The notes beneath the pieces are model-generated. The model saw nothing but the letters and a program-made list of their open reading frames with translations. It was not told the origin of the DNA and did not search any database. A program made the position numbers and the translations under genes. From contig OY727103.1 in assembly GCA_963402885.1 (NCBI GenBank), forward strand, positions 3,882,501 to 3,946,500: 64,000 bases of DNA, written 5' to 3'. Of this stretch, positions 50,101-62,482 are shown in pieces (position 1 is the stretch's first letter; every line of letters starts with the position of its first letter). This DNA is from Antedon bifida. Lineage: Eukaryota > Echinodermata > Crinoidea > Comatulida > Antedonidae.

Positions 50101-50711
50101 TCTTATTTTGGTAGGATGGGTAGACAGTTTTCACTCGAGCTCCTGTGAAACTATACCAGTCAGCTCTCATAGGAGAGGTTTAAAGTGCTGGAGAACGGAG
50201 TGGTGTAAATGATTCCTCATTAGCCTTGAACCTCTTATTTCACTTCATGAAAGGAACATCATAAAAACTGTCAATAAAATTCGTCAAGATCCCGATCACC
50301 TTCTAAATAAATTCTTTAAGCTTAGCCAGACAGGTAGACTGATCACCAGCTGTCCTTGATATGTTGCGTACACGGTAATAAGTCGTTCACACACAAGTGA
50401 CGTAAACACCCCCTTATTTACTTTCAGGAATTATTCATGCCAGCGATATACATCACTTTAAGAAAATGGATTGTTCTGTCTGAACGGAGTACATTAGTAT
50501 CTATTGCATATTCGGGTAAGTATAATTTAAAATGTAAAAGAAAGCTAATCGCTTTCTGGTTTGATGGCTTGGTTCCCATTTGGACGCAACGCAAAGTTAG
50601 AGTAAAATAAGGATGTCTGACAACAAATTCGGAACAATCGTTATCAATGAGCTAGTTGAATGATTTAAGCGATCGACATTTTTGATAAAGAAAATTCAGA
50701 ATTACTGAATA

Positions 50712-50870
50712 AAAGGTCTTTCACAACTGTTCCGGCACGGTTCCGGTCCGGTGAATCGAACATCAATGTTTCGTTTTCACTATACGCTCCACACGGCCAG
50801 TTATGCGCCAATCGATATGCGCCGCGTGAAAATGAAACATTGACGTTCGATTGGATTGTCCGGCGCCTTA
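50712..50870. mobile_element. Decayed MITE of the 5018 family, duplicate
   Basis: This is the counterpart of 39611-39768 within the duplicated segment. Confidence 0.7.
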
Positions 50871-50992
50871 ACTACCGTTAACGTTGGAAACCCGAGTGTC
50901 GTTTCCCATTTTTTCTTTACAGGTTCGTGCATAGCTCAAGTTTGCTGTTACCCTTATCTACTTCTCCCAGTTAGGTGGATGGGCGACATCAT

Positions 50993-51314
50993 TTTTTTTG
51001 TCTTTTATGGGCTCGTCCCACTTTTATTTCAGTTTGCAGTACAAATTATTTCAATATATACAAGTTCTCTATATAAGGCATATAGTATGTATATTCTCTT
51101 ATTATTAAAATTAAAAACAAAGGTCATGTTCTCCATTTTTCTTGCAAATGACGCGTACATATTTGTGATTATTGTTAAAACGTAGTATAATTATTTAAGA
51201 ATGAATAAAAAAAATTTACAATTATTAAAAACATTTACTTATGACCTACATACAATATATATACAAACATGCTGAATATTGCGGATTTCATATAAATTAT
51301 TAAAATTATCTAAC
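50993..51314. mobile_element. Insertion in exon 4 of unit 9 with 9-bp flanking repeat
   Basis: CGACATCAT occurs at 50984-50992 and 51315-51323, around the same insert as in unit 7. It was therefore inherited from the common pseudogene ancestor. Confidence 0.6.
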
Positions 51315-53059
51315 CGACATCATAATTATACTTACAGTAAGTTCAATATTAATAACACACACCTATAAAAGTACTATTAGGCCTATTACTCAATAAATGT
51401 ATAATGTTCACTAATGCCACTACAGTCTGTTTCATCTATCCATCTAGTTTCATAATCTATAGAAAAACGCCAAACATGAAAAGACTATTTGTCAGTAACT
51501 GTTAACAAATTATAGTAGAGTGGTACAGTCAATTCTCAAGCAGGTTAACAGAACAGAAAGAAAGAACAGTAAGTAGAAAGAAAAGTATAATAACAAAGCA
51601 AGTTATACAATATTATTTCAATTAGGTTTAAGCCTACATAATAAAAGACAACTTTGGCAATTCCACCAAATCAGTCATTCGTAGGCTAGTTATTGTTATG
51701 TAGACTACTGGCTTTGAATGTTTTTGTTAAATAAATTGTAATGAAAGCTTATTGATACAAAACAATTACCACGTCAACCACCTTCTAAGCAACCATTGCA
51801 TTCCTGTTGTAGGTTTTCTTTGTGCTCTTTTGGCAATAATATGCATAGCTTTCATTTATGACTACCCAGTTGACGATCCTTATGTTTCAACAAAGGAAGT
51901 TGAATATTTGAAAACAAAAAAGGTAAAGTCTTTCATTTGTACATAGTTGTACAATAAAATAAATAAAATGACAATAAAAGTACTATCGTATCGTAAATTC
52001 AATTTTAAAAAATTGTCCTTCGACAGACTAAAAAGAATATAAGTTTTACCTTTAGTGGCACCTTTTAAAAAAGAAATTATTACCTGATCGGTAAATTAAA
52101 GAAAGAAATGAGTAAACCGGGAGAAATCCCATTGTGTGACAGGAAGACTAGTGTGTTTTTATTTTTAAAACTATGACTTAATTCATTCTTGGTTTTTTTT
52201 TATAAACAACGTTTAACATTAAAAAAACAAAAACATTTTTGCATCACAATGCTTGCTATAGAATCCAATATAATTGTATTACATAACAAAAACTCAAATC
52301 ATTTATAACTGGGCTGTTATTTTACAACCTAAATTATTGCAACCAAAATACATCATTGCCAAGTTCTATTTATTTTGGTGATTATTACTTTTCCTAGGTT
52401 TTTCCATTGCATTCCATAATTTGGCCTATTTTCTTTTTTATACCTATTTGTTACAATTTCCATGACTTATTTGTAGATATGGGAATACCTGCTATTTGTC
52501 TATTTTTCTTTGGATACTTTGAAAACCATGCAGCCGAGTGTGTTATACTTCTTACAGTGGCGTTTGCTTCTACATAAATGTATACAGGCACACTTGCAAA
52601 CATAATGGAGATATCAAAACAACACTCGCAAATAATCGTAGGAATGGTGACAACTGGATCTGCTGTGGTTGGTTTTATTGTTTCACTTATTCTTGGAGCT
52701 TTGATCAAAGAAGATGTAAGCATCAGGGAGGATTGGAGGCACATGACCACGCGTAGGGCATGTGCCGCCGCGTGAGGAAAAATAACGTAAATGTAAAATA
52801 ACGTAGAATCAGACAGATGTGGTAGTACTTGAAGTAATGTTAAATAGTCTTTGAACAGACTTACATTACTCGTGACGTTGATGTTGTGTTCGATTGAAAA
52901 CAAATAATAATCTCTGATAATACTGATCGATATTTTTATATCAGTACCATGATCACATTCAAATCCTTTTAAGACCAGGTTATTATTATTATTATTTATT
53001 CAGGCAAAATATAATACAAATCAACACATTAAACAAACACAACACAAGAAGAAAATATA

Positions 53060-53412
53060 AAATCATAGTCACATAGCTGCCAGGAAAGCACACAAGCAGC
53101 CTAAGCCACTGTCATCTTAAATCATAGTCACATAGCTGCCAGGAAAGCACAAAAGCAGCCTAAGCCACTGTCATCTTAAATCATAGTCACATAGCTGCCA
53201 GGAAAGCACAAAAGCAGCCTAAGCCACTGTCATCTTAAATCATAGTCACATAGCTGCCAGGAAAGCACAAAAGCAGCCTAAGCCACTGTCATCTTAAATC
53301 ATAGTCACATAGCTGCCAGGAAAGCACAAAAGCAGCCTAAGTCACTGTCATCTTAAATCATAGTCACATAGCTGCCAGGAGCACAAAAGCAGCCTAAGCC
53401 ACTGTCATCTTA
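53060..53412. repeat. 59-bp tandem repeat, six units, intron 8 of unit 9
   Basis: Six near-identical units begin AAATCATAGTCACATAGCTG and end GCCACTGTCATCTT. The last unit has a small internal deletion (CCAGGAGCAC). It sits just after an AT-rich TTATTATTATTATTTATTCA tract, possibly the tail of a retroposon. Confidence 0.95.
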
Positions 53413-53490
53413 AATTTTCATAAATCATTTTAGATAGAATTATGTGGTGACATCAAATCTAACACACAACACTATAGCATATTACTTTAT

Positions 53491-53633
53491 TTCTACTTAG
53501 ACGCAGCGCAATGACGTAAGCGCAAGGCAATGACGTAGGCGCAACGCAATGACGTAGACGCATAATTGGTCAAATTACTATAGCGGTACGCTTACGTCCT
53601 CACGTTGAGTCAACAAAGTGGGAACAACGTTTT
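53491..53633. mobile_element. Decayed Harbinger-like MITE, intron 8 of unit 9
   Basis: The left end ACTTAGACGCAGCGCAATGACG, with three tandem GCAATGACGTA motifs, and the right end GTGGGAACAACGTTTTACG match the 938-1116 family with decay. Confidence 0.65.
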
Positions 53634-54856
53634 ACGCGGATAACAAATCTTCCTCAAATTGAATCAGTTTTAAAGAGCATGTTTTTTTTTTCAGAATACA
53701 GCCAATCAGTGGTCTTTGGTGTTTAGAATAATTGCTGCTGTCTCCAATTTTTTGCAATGATTTTCTTTCTAATATTTGCGAAAGCAGAGCAACAAGAATG
53801 GTCACATGCAAATATTACAAAACAAGAGATGAAATCATACAACACTATACAAGATGAAAGTGGTGACTAAATTAGAAACGAATGAAGCGTTTATTCGGTT
53901 ACACAAACGTCACAGTCAATGTTTAACTATCGTCTCTCTGAAACAAAAAGTTCGCTAAAACTCTGCGAACGGACGGACCGGTGATGGTTTTTACATTACA
54001 GTAACGTTATGGCTACACCGATAAATTAATTCCGTTTAGTTAGGCTAGGCAATCATTCTTATTGTATCTAACTTATTAAAATGAATCTATCTATTATGAA
54101 AATGTTGGTTTGAAGATGTCTTCGGTTTGCTTGAGCCCTCTATAATTATAACAACTTTTTTCTAAATACCGATAGTTAGCATTGGTGTTTCAAAAGAAGA
54201 TAACTGTACTGGTGTATGAAAAAATAAATTAATAATACTATTTAAAATTCAAATATTTAAAATTGAATACATTGCCAGAATGGCGAGAGGTTATTTGGTC
54301 GGTCACGTGTGTTTGTTTCTTTCTAAAGTGTATATTTGTTTGTTAGCAGGATTACCCAAAAAGGGTTACTTCATCGTCTTTAAAACTGGCAGTTGGCGAT
54401 CGAGACCGGAATCAATTGGCTTTTTAAAAACCGTATTAAAAAATCGGGGTTTTGTTTATGTGGACCCGCTTTGATATAAAATACTGTTATTTCAAAATAC
54501 GGTACTTAAATGTGTATTCTCAGCAAAAACAGGTCCTTATGTTATTGTTTGTCAGTATTTGCTTGTTTTAAATTTATTTTATTCTTGTTCTTTAGGCTAC
54601 ATGATTAAAAAAATATTTATAACAAATGTGCAATTTGTTCTCTTGTTGTGTTGTTTTTAAAATGTTTGTTTTACGCTCCTAACCTGGAAAAATTCAAACA
54701 ATTAAATCTATTCGACGTAAATCATCCAAAGGGAACGACTGAGGTACGTAGATAACGGCTTTAACCTTCCTCATCATGTTTTAATTGAGTAAACCCTCTA
54801 ATTTGAATAACTTGCTCATTTCACGGTTGAGTGATATTGCATAAGAGGTGCTTTGA

Positions 54857-54885
54857 TGACGTAATGCTGTCCTTCAACAGCCAAT
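54857..54885. promoter_or_regulatory. Candidate promoter elements (CRE-like and CCAAT) before plexin
   Basis: TGACGTAA (54857-54864) is followed after 16 bases by CCAAT (54881-54885), and a candidate leader ends near CCAAAG/TGAGTA at about 55034. No TATA box is evident. This rests on motif match only. Confidence 0.2.
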
Positions 54886-55053
54886 CAATGCAAACAATAC
54901 ATCTTCTTCACTTCAATAACTGACACATTCGCTCGAGCGTCCCCAACTACTGGCTGGCCATCTTATATCTTTCTCAGTTTGTATTTATCCGGACTCTTTG
55001 GTGAATGTTATGAACTCAATAAAATACCAAAGTGAGTATAAAATATATTTATG

Positions 55054-55317
55054 TTATTTATATCGTAGGCAAATAGGCTGTAGTGTGAATACCTCTTTGG
55101 TTGGTACCATCAGGTAGGTTCTCCCCCAGCAGGGCCCAGTCTCCCAGGCAAAGATGATGTTGCAGCAACAATTTTCATTTGGAAAGTTTGATAAGCACAA
55201 GTTGATATCGGATCTTAATCTAAGTAGGTAGTCATAGTTGTGTACTGCATTTTTGGCACAAATGGTCCCTCCTGTTTGTACCAAACTCACACTAAATAAA
55301 TACCATGGAGAAGACAA
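55054..55317 (-). other. Unassigned exon-like minus-strand ORF, cysteine-containing
   Basis: This open frame of 87 codons is more GC-rich than its surroundings. It has a plausible acceptor inside its start (minus-strand TTTATTTAG near 55288) and a possible donor GAG/GTATTC near 55090. The translated core has clustered cysteines and tryptophans (NENCCCN, FAWETGPCWG). I do not recognise the family, and no neighbouring exon was found. It could be an exon of an overlapping gene, an old insert, or chance. Confidence 0.2.
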
Positions 55318-55418
55318 AAAAAAGAAACATCAAGATAGGAAACATTCTTAGACTGTATGCGACGAAAGTGTACACTATTTATTATTATTTTAAGTAAAGT
55401 TAAATTTCTATCAAAATA

Positions 55419-55640
55419 ATGAGCTCTCACTCTACCACTCCCCAACCAAATACCAACCCCACCCAACCAACCCCCAACATCCCCACCCAACCAATGATCC
55501 CCAACCAAACACCAACCTACAGCACCACACCCCCAACACCCCACCCTACCAATGATCCCCAATCCCCAACCAAACACCAACCTACAGCACCACACCCCCA
55601 CATCCTACCACCTCCTCCACCACTCTTTACAACCCAGCAC
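55419..55640. repeat. C/A-rich low-complexity DNA
   Basis: It is made of irregular repeats of CCCAACCAAACACCAACCTA and ACAGCACCACACCCCCA. The Pro/Thr-rich plus-strand and Gly-rich minus-strand frames across it follow from composition and are not counted as genes. Confidence 0.85.
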
Positions 55641-55945
55641 AAGGCAAAGATAAATTTCAAGACCAATTTTGATAGATTTAAATGAAAATACAATTAAACC
55701 TATTTCTATTAGTGCCCACTAAAAGTGGATAATTCAATTAATTTGAGATAATTTGAACTTAAAGATACCAGTAATATTGTTCATATATTCATCGATCGAT
55801 AAAGATAAATTACCCTCCTAAATGAATATGAGTTACCTGATTTAATGTCACATAATACTGTAGTTGTTTACTTAGCCAAAAAATGAGATTTTAGAAAAAT
55901 AGTTAACCTGATACAGTAAAACTGTAATTTAAAGGAAAAAAAAGC

Positions 55946-56171
55946 AACCAGAAGCCCATTTTCTGGAAGTCAATGTTGTTCAGGTTAAATTCAAATAATG
56001 AATTAAAAAAGTTATAAGCAAAATCATTACTATTGTACATTTATTTATTAATTTAAAAAAGTCAACCAGAAGTCCATTTTCTGGAAGTCAATGTTTTTCA
56101 GGTTAAATTCAAATAATTAATTTAAAAAAAATGTTATAAGCAAAATCATTACTTTTGTACATTTATTTATT
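55946..56171. repeat. 118-bp tandem duplication
   Basis: The two blocks start AACCAGAAG.CCATTTTCTGG, at 55946 and 56064, and run to GTACATTTATTTATT, with about 10% differences. Confidence 0.85.
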
Positions 56172-56327
56172 GGCAAAAGTGTATAACTTAAAACTACAAA
56201 ATAGCCTATTCAATGTTTTTTTAAATGTTTTCTGGGACAATACATCTTTAAATCTGACAATATACTGTTATGTTTCAAGGACAATAATGATTTTGATAAA
56301 ATGTTATAATTTTTTATTTTCTTCTAG

Positions 56328-57186
56328 AAATACATTATGTACAACATTAAATTGAAACAGAGAAGTACAACAGCATTGAAAAAACTGAACATGTTATTTG
56401 TTACATTACTATTTTGTGCTAGTGTTCCTTCAGTGTATAGTCGAAATATTATTGCGTTTACAACTCGGGAAGGAGATCTTAATCACATAATAGTGCACAA
56501 TCAAACTGGTAGAGTATATGTTGGTGCTGTGAATGGAATTTTCCAACTTAGTAATAATATGCAATTTGAATTTGAGTATAAAACAGGACCACAGTTAGAA
56601 AATGTTAAATGTTTGCCTGAGAAAGAATGTAGTTATTTTGAAGCGGCAAAAGATAATATTAACAAAATTCTGCTGATTGACTACGAAAAACAATTTCTGT
56701 TGGAGTGTGGAAGTGCAATACAAGGCACGTGCAAGATCCACTCTTTGACTATGATAAATCCAATTGAAGATCACATCTATTCGTCGGATAATATAGAATA
56801 TGATTTCGTTGCGACAGAAGGATCCGTCGTAGCGTTCTTTGGACCCGCCCCACCTAACCAAGAACAAGATTCAAGTTTAGGACTATACGTCGGTGCAACG
56901 CGGCAAACTGAACGACCGGATGAATATATAACTCAAAAGGCGGTCTCGACGAAGCGGTTACATCTGACAAACGGACGCTACAACTTTCAGTACGCGTATT
57001 ATGACGATTCTTCTATGGTGCATTCGTACATTGACTTGTTACCAACTTACGCTGACGAGTATAAAATCAACTACGTACATGGGTTTAGTCATGACGGATT
57101 CAGTTACTTCTTGACCGTTCAGAGGAGATCGGTATCATCAAATTCATACGAGACACGTATTGTAAGAATATGTCAAAGTGATAGAG
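56328..57186 (+). CDS. Plexin, first coding exon (signal peptide and N-terminal sema domain), gene continues past the window
   Basis: A polypyrimidine tract and acceptor (TTTTCTTCTAG) end at 56327. The first ATG is at 56337 and the exon ends at 57186 before GTAAGA, in phase 1, giving about 283 residues of the N-terminus. A second Met at residue 19 directly precedes a hydrophobic signal peptide (LFVTLLFCASVPSVYS) and may be the real start. Seen: TGRVYVGAVNGIFQLS, a CLPEKEC pair, KILLIDYEKQ, LLECGSAIQGTCK, VNYVHGFSHDGFSYFLTVQR-like text (INYVHGFSHDG) and RIVRIC. These are the diagnostic blades of a plexin sema domain, the extracellular semaphorin-binding module of these single-pass guidance receptors. 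The HSYIDLLP and HGFSHDG text leans towards plexin B of invertebrates, but class is not settled. PSI/IPT domains and the cytoplasmic GAP must lie downstream. Confidence 0.9.
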
Positions 57187-59680
57187 GTAAGACAAAATAA
57201 TTTAATTGATCATCAATATCATAAATTTTATTTGCATTTTAAATTTACATCACATATGGTATTGAAAAAAAAAACCAACTTGCTGTGAGCTTCTTTTAAT
57301 ATTATCCTGATTATCAAGCTATGGTGGGTAAACCTGTCCCCTAAAATCAAAAAGATATTAGCAGCAAAAAAAGTAGTACTGTATTTGTCACACACAGCTA
57401 ACTTTATAAAAATGTCATCATCTTTGGTATTGTGAACTTTTAATAATTATCAATATCATCAAGGGCCCCAGCTATGGAAGGTACTGTAACAAATATATTA
57501 GCATAGTCAAAAAGTAGAATTCTTCAAGCCAAGAATTGAGTTTGCTTTGGAGCATGTCAAATTGATTCTACTGCAGTTACTGCAGTAGCTACATTTTATT
57601 TAGCAAACATTTTCTGGGTAATCATACACACACTTTTATAATTATAGTGACTGTCTAAAATAAAATCATATATTATTAGAGTAAAAAGGTGAGTTACTGC
57701 AGTAAATGCAGTAAAATAATTTTGATATGTAAGGATTAATTGCATAGACAGCTTTTGTACAAAACATTCTTCATATCCACATAAAACATTCCAGATTGTA
57801 AATGAGTGTAAACCATTTGGACGTGGTTGTTTCTGATTTATTTCACCAAATTTGTTCGCCAAAGTGATGTAATTAAGGACGTAAATTTAATTGCCTGGCC
57901 AGAAGATATATAACTGTTCGTGCTATTTTTATGAGGAACTGACGTTACTAATAAGTTGTGATATATTATGTACATGGAAATGTTAGTACCATTCTATTCA
58001 TTTATCCTACAGTACAAATTACATGGAAATATTAATTGATTTAATTAGGACTTTGTGTCGCATTTTTTAAGAGAGTTAATCAATTCAGGGTACAGATACT
58101 ACCAGAGTGAGGTACGGGATATTTTAGGTTGTGTTTTATCAATTTTTGAAATATAAATAAATTCAGCATTGTAATGGAGGCTGGAATTTTTTTAATGGCC
58201 TAGAGTAGGCCATTATCATTTACACAGAATACTGTTTATTTAGGTTTCTCTGTTTTAAAAGTTTTTTTTTAAAATATAATATAAAATAGGTTCAAAATTT
58301 ATAATGGATTGTGAACATTTTATTTTCTTAAGTTTATAATATGGCAAATATATCATAAACAAAATAGTATTCAGAGATGAAAATCCATTTTGCTAACTGT
58401 AGGTTTTTAAATTTCAAATTTGAATTTGACCGATATTTAAATTGTTTGCCAAAGTCCTTGGCATAGTGTTTACTTATTGTTTACTGCACATCCTATCCAA
58501 ACTGTTGACAACAATTTATCCAATTGTAAAATTCTATGACAAATTCTATGAGCCTTTAGCCTTTGTAGGTGTTATAAGATTTGCTGAGGTCAATAGAGTG
58601 TGTGACGCTACTCTCATTCAAGCCTACTTTCTCAAAACGTCATACACAATTTAAATATTTACGAGAGTCCGTCACATTTTCTTTATGTAATTGTCTCTTA
58701 TGTTCGGTGATGTGTAATTTATAATGATACAGTATTTCAAATGATTAAACCACAGACATTTCTTAAACATATTGCTTTAATATTTTCTTAGCTACAGTAC
58801 AGGTACGATACTGTATAATAGATTTTAAATATTTTGGGATAAAAACCATTTTTTAAATTCTTTTACTGTAAATACACTGATTTTTGTAAACTTCATTTTC
58901 ATACATACAGACATCCAGTTTGACAGCAAAACACAATATTTGACATTGGTTCCAATAAAATGATATATAGATATCACCCTCACAGCAGAAATGAACCATT
59001 TGATATTGTGTGTATTCTTTCAGTGTTATATTTACTACTGTAAGTCATGTTGTATATGTATCTTAAATTTCATAGGTTAATTAAAGAAATGGAAATTTAA
59101 TACGAAATGGATCATGTCAGTTGTTTTATTACAGATTCAATGTTCCTCTTTGGATATTTTATATGAAAAGAGGAGAGGTTCTCATCAGTTTCCCAGTATT
59201 TATTCTATAAAAGAATATAATTAAATAAAACAGGTACAAATAGAATAGGTTCACAGAAACGAATGAATGATATTTTTAAATAAAACGAGGTACAAACTTT
59301 TTATATACTGTAATAACAAATATTAATTATTTGTCTCAATTTGCAAAAACTCTTCAAATAGGTAGTGTACATTGAATTATAGCGTAGTAATCAGTTTTAT
59401 TAATTTAAAAATCATAATTTGTATTGAAAAAGAAACAAAATTGTGCCATGGTATACAGGTAGTAGTAGTCCATGACCATGACAAGTTTTTAATTTAACCT
59501 TGTGCTGCAAATATCAGTCCCACTGTTAAAAAAAAAGTATTTTCTTGTCTATATGATCACGTCAGGAGGGGATTTAGGGGGCTATTGATAAATTGAAATC
59601 TTGTTTTTTTAACCTTTAAAGGCAATTGTGTTTACCAATCCATTGGTATATTGTAGCTATAAAGAGAGCTATTCACATAC

Positions 59681-59731
59681 ATCACGCGAGATATCACGCG
59701 AAATATCACGCGAGATATCACGCGGGATATT
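59681..59731. repeat. 12-bp tandem repeat, about four units
   Basis: The motif ATATCACGCGAG is repeated with single-base variants (AAATATCACGCG, GATATCACGCGG). It is CpG-bearing within AT-rich intron. Confidence 0.8.
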
Positions 59732-61399
59732 TGCATTTGAAATACCATTGAAGCAATAGTTTGATATTATAATACCTTTAATATGACCAAATATAATCCC
59801 ACCACTTAATTTAGGCCAAATTCAACTGCAAGTGAAATCTGAGTATAATCCCACCTTCTACTGTAATGTATAATTTCATATTATAAGTTTCTACAGTTTT
59901 TAATCCTAAAAAAACCAATTAATATATTTGTAGAAAATATGGATATATAAAATTAGAAAAAATGATAATATTTTATAGGAGCTACTAATTTTGAAACATT
60001 GTTTTCTACACACTTTCACATAAACCTAAAATATTGTACATGTACACGAGTCTACAAATATTTAAACTGAACTGCATTCAATGTATGCTTTCATTGCGGA
60101 CTGTTTTTATTTGTCATCAACACAAAGTTTCAAGTTTCATTGTTTCTACGCACTGTGCTGTTTCTATTCAACGCATTCAAGGCCAGCCAGTATTTATTTT
60201 GGTTGGATTGCGAGTTTTTGTTTACAATTATTTTCTGAATCTTCACTGAAGCATTAAGATAGTAATTTAAATATGTGGGTATTTTTCCAATGGACATTCT
60301 GGTCGATAAAATATTTTTAAACTACAAAAGAAGTCTGGATTCTCACCTCAGACCTCCCCCGACCACGACCTCCCCACTTTCCTGAACACCAACATTTAGG
60401 TGACCTACAATTGATGTATTTCAAACTATTTTAAGCATGCATAATCTACTGAATATTGCACTTGGCATTCATTTGCAATTGATTGAACACATTAAAGCCT
60501 ACAGCCTCGTGTGCTTTACAAGTAAAGAATAAGCATTAAAAAGAAAAATGTAGTGAGGTTTGAGAAGCAGTTTGAAGATATCAATAGAAATGAACAACTT
60601 TCCAGGAGCTGCAAAAATGCTAAATGTATTGTGGATTTATTTATTTATATAACCATAATTATAAAAGGAGTGAACCTGCTAGCATAAACCAATTTTATAC
60701 GGAAATTTACCAAGAACATCATGAAATATACAAAATATTATTTAAAATTAATATACTGTAGGCCTGCAATTAAAAACTTTATGTACAATAACAGAAGCAA
60801 AAACTGATAATACTAAAATGTGACATCATGATACTGTATATTGTGCCCTATATAAAAGATTATTTAAAATTCCATTATTTGTTGAATAATACAAAAATAA
60901 CTATTTTAGTTAACTTTTTTCCGGTGGAGAAGGGAGTAACTATTAACTATTAAAACTAGAAAATAGCCAATTCAAATTTTATTTTCTATTTTATTCATCT
61001 TTATTTTTTATGTTTTGGGGGACAATCCATTCATATAAATAATACCTTAATTAAACTATTTATGGGTATGCTATAGTATGTACAGTAAGTAAAGGTCATT
61101 TCACATCTGAACTATACATAATATCTGGCTTCTCCACTAATAAAATTAAATTACAATCAATATTTGTGTATTAATTTGTATCAGATGATTGCACACTATC
61201 AAATTGCTGTATCTTTCAATATCAGATTTGTTTATTCTGTCACAAACATGATTCAGGATTTGAATTGTGTGTTGCTTTGTTTGTTTTATTAAATTAAGGG
61301 GAAATTGAGAATATACGGTATTTGGTTTACAGTACCTGTATTCAATCTTTAATTAGCATGGTACCACATACTCATCAGTATTTACATTTTCTATTCTAT

Positions 61400-61655
61400 A
61401 CAGGTTTTTATATGGCGCCCTACAAAGAACAGAGCGTCTAACAATACTTAGTAATTAATTAAAAAGAAAAGTTTTAAGTTGACATTTAAATAGAGGTGCC
61501 GAATTTGCTCCTCTCAGATCGACAGGAAGCGCGTTCCAGATCTGCGGAGCGGCGACAGAAAAAGCATTGTCAACCAGCTTTCTGATTAGATCATGGAACG
61601 AAAAGTCGGGTGGGATCATTAGAGGAGCGAAATCGGCACCTGTAATTTTGATCAT
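61400..61655 (-). mobile_element. 5'-truncated LINE, C-terminus of reverse transcriptase and 3' tail
   Basis: The minus-strand ORF (61655-61455) contains VDNAFSVAAPQIWNALPVDL followed by FKCQLKTFLFN and a stop. This is the very conserved end of CR1/L2-like LINE ORF2 proteins. After the stop comes GGGCGCCATATAAAAACCTG, the kind of 3' end these elements have in echinoderms and fish. Only the last 65 or so codons remain, so it is dead on arrival. It lies in antisense within the plexin intron. Confidence 0.85.
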
Positions 61656-62482
61656 TGTTTTCTCATAACCATTTTAAAATCATCTTTAACAATACTAGAT
61701 CAACCATCATTAATAATAACTTTCATCAGTAGGATTTTTAAATAGGGTGGAAAGGAGGGTGGAGATTACTACAGTAACTACATACAATTTTAGTTTGTTT
61801 CAATGTACAGGTAGAAGGCATCACTATAATAAAAAGTTGTGTATGATTACACAAAAAAGCCTTAATTTAAACAGGTTTAAATGGTAAACAAAATGTATTT
61901 ACTGCAATAATAACTGTAGTAGAATAATGTTGACATGATCCATAAAGATCTGTCTCACTACCATATTTGGGTATATCACTACCATATTTGGGCACATCAC
62001 ACCATTTTTGTCAAACTTTTGAATTTAAAATAAAAGAAATCAATGAATTTGTTTATTAGTTGAAAGGACACTGAGAGCATACTAGTAATAGATATGCATA
62101 GTACAATCATTATACAACCTATTAGTGATACTGGTTTGGCAGACAGGATGACACTAATTGTTGATAACTTAGAATTGAGACAATTTGCATCTACTTTGGC
62201 TTGTGGCTAGAACCTGATAATAATGCAGAAAGACAAATAGTATAAAAGTCACAATGATGTGTGGGTAATTAAAGTAAACGAGTTTATCGATCAACAAATG
62301 TAACAGACACACAAATAAAACAATGGTTAATGGTTATGAATTATATAAAGCGTAAGAAAAACAAACAAAATCTAACACGTCTTGAAACGTTGTGAAATTG
62401 AAAGAAAAGGGAGAAAAGGGAAGTCCATTCCAGCACCTAAATCGAGGTATGCCTCTTGTTGCTAGATAAGGGTTCAAACTAA

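Larger units (their letters stand above)
48336..52476. repeat. Segmental duplication paired with 37093-41389
   Basis: The segment starts inside exon 9 of unit 8 and runs through flank, minisatellite, LINE relic and pseudogene unit 9 to its exon 8, matching the copy after unit 6 with few differences. Confidence 0.9.
50428..53870 (+). pseudogene. Unit 9: SLC17-family pseudogene, sibling of unit 7
   Basis: Pieces: exon 3 50428-50515 (Gly to Glu at its first codon and Pro to Leu in VLSERS), exon 4 50923-50992 plus 51315-51343 (same insertion, further one-base changes), exon 5 51813-51922 (shortened, donor still present), exon 8 52477-52715 (acceptor intact but a TAA stop at 52575-52577) and exon 9 53695-53870 (two-base insertion near AAVSNFLQ shifts the frame). 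Exons 1, 2, 6 and 7 are missing. Intron 8 is expanded by a 59-bp tandem repeat and MITE fragments. The breaks shared with unit 7 show that both descend from one dead copy. Confidence 0.85.
53871..56327. other. Region between the transporter array and the plexin exon
   Basis: No transporter sequence remains after about 53900. The stretch probably contains the plexin promoter and non-coding first exon, because the first coding exon starts with a clear acceptor. Weak promoter candidates lie near 54857-54885. Low-complexity DNA (55419-55640), a 118-bp duplication (55946-56171) and an exon-like minus-strand ORF (55054-55317) are listed separately. Confidence 0.5.

Noticed and set aside
53060-53412. 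CRISPR-like regular repeats of 59 bp
   Set aside because: The whole 59-bp unit is repeated with no unique spacer; it is a tandem minisatellite in an intron.
54280-54474. 64-codon ORF starting MARGYLVGHVC
   Set aside because: It is short, unrelated to the transporter exons or plexin, and has no family or splice support.
55287-55685. Gly-rich minus-strand and Pro/Thr-rich plus-strand ORFs
   Set aside because: Both are produced by CCAACC/CACC low-complexity repeats.
58442-58654. 70-codon ORF with hydrophobic start in the plexin intron
   Set aside because: There is no recognisable domain, no splice context linking it to the plexin frame, and the surroundings are AT-rich non-coding DNA.
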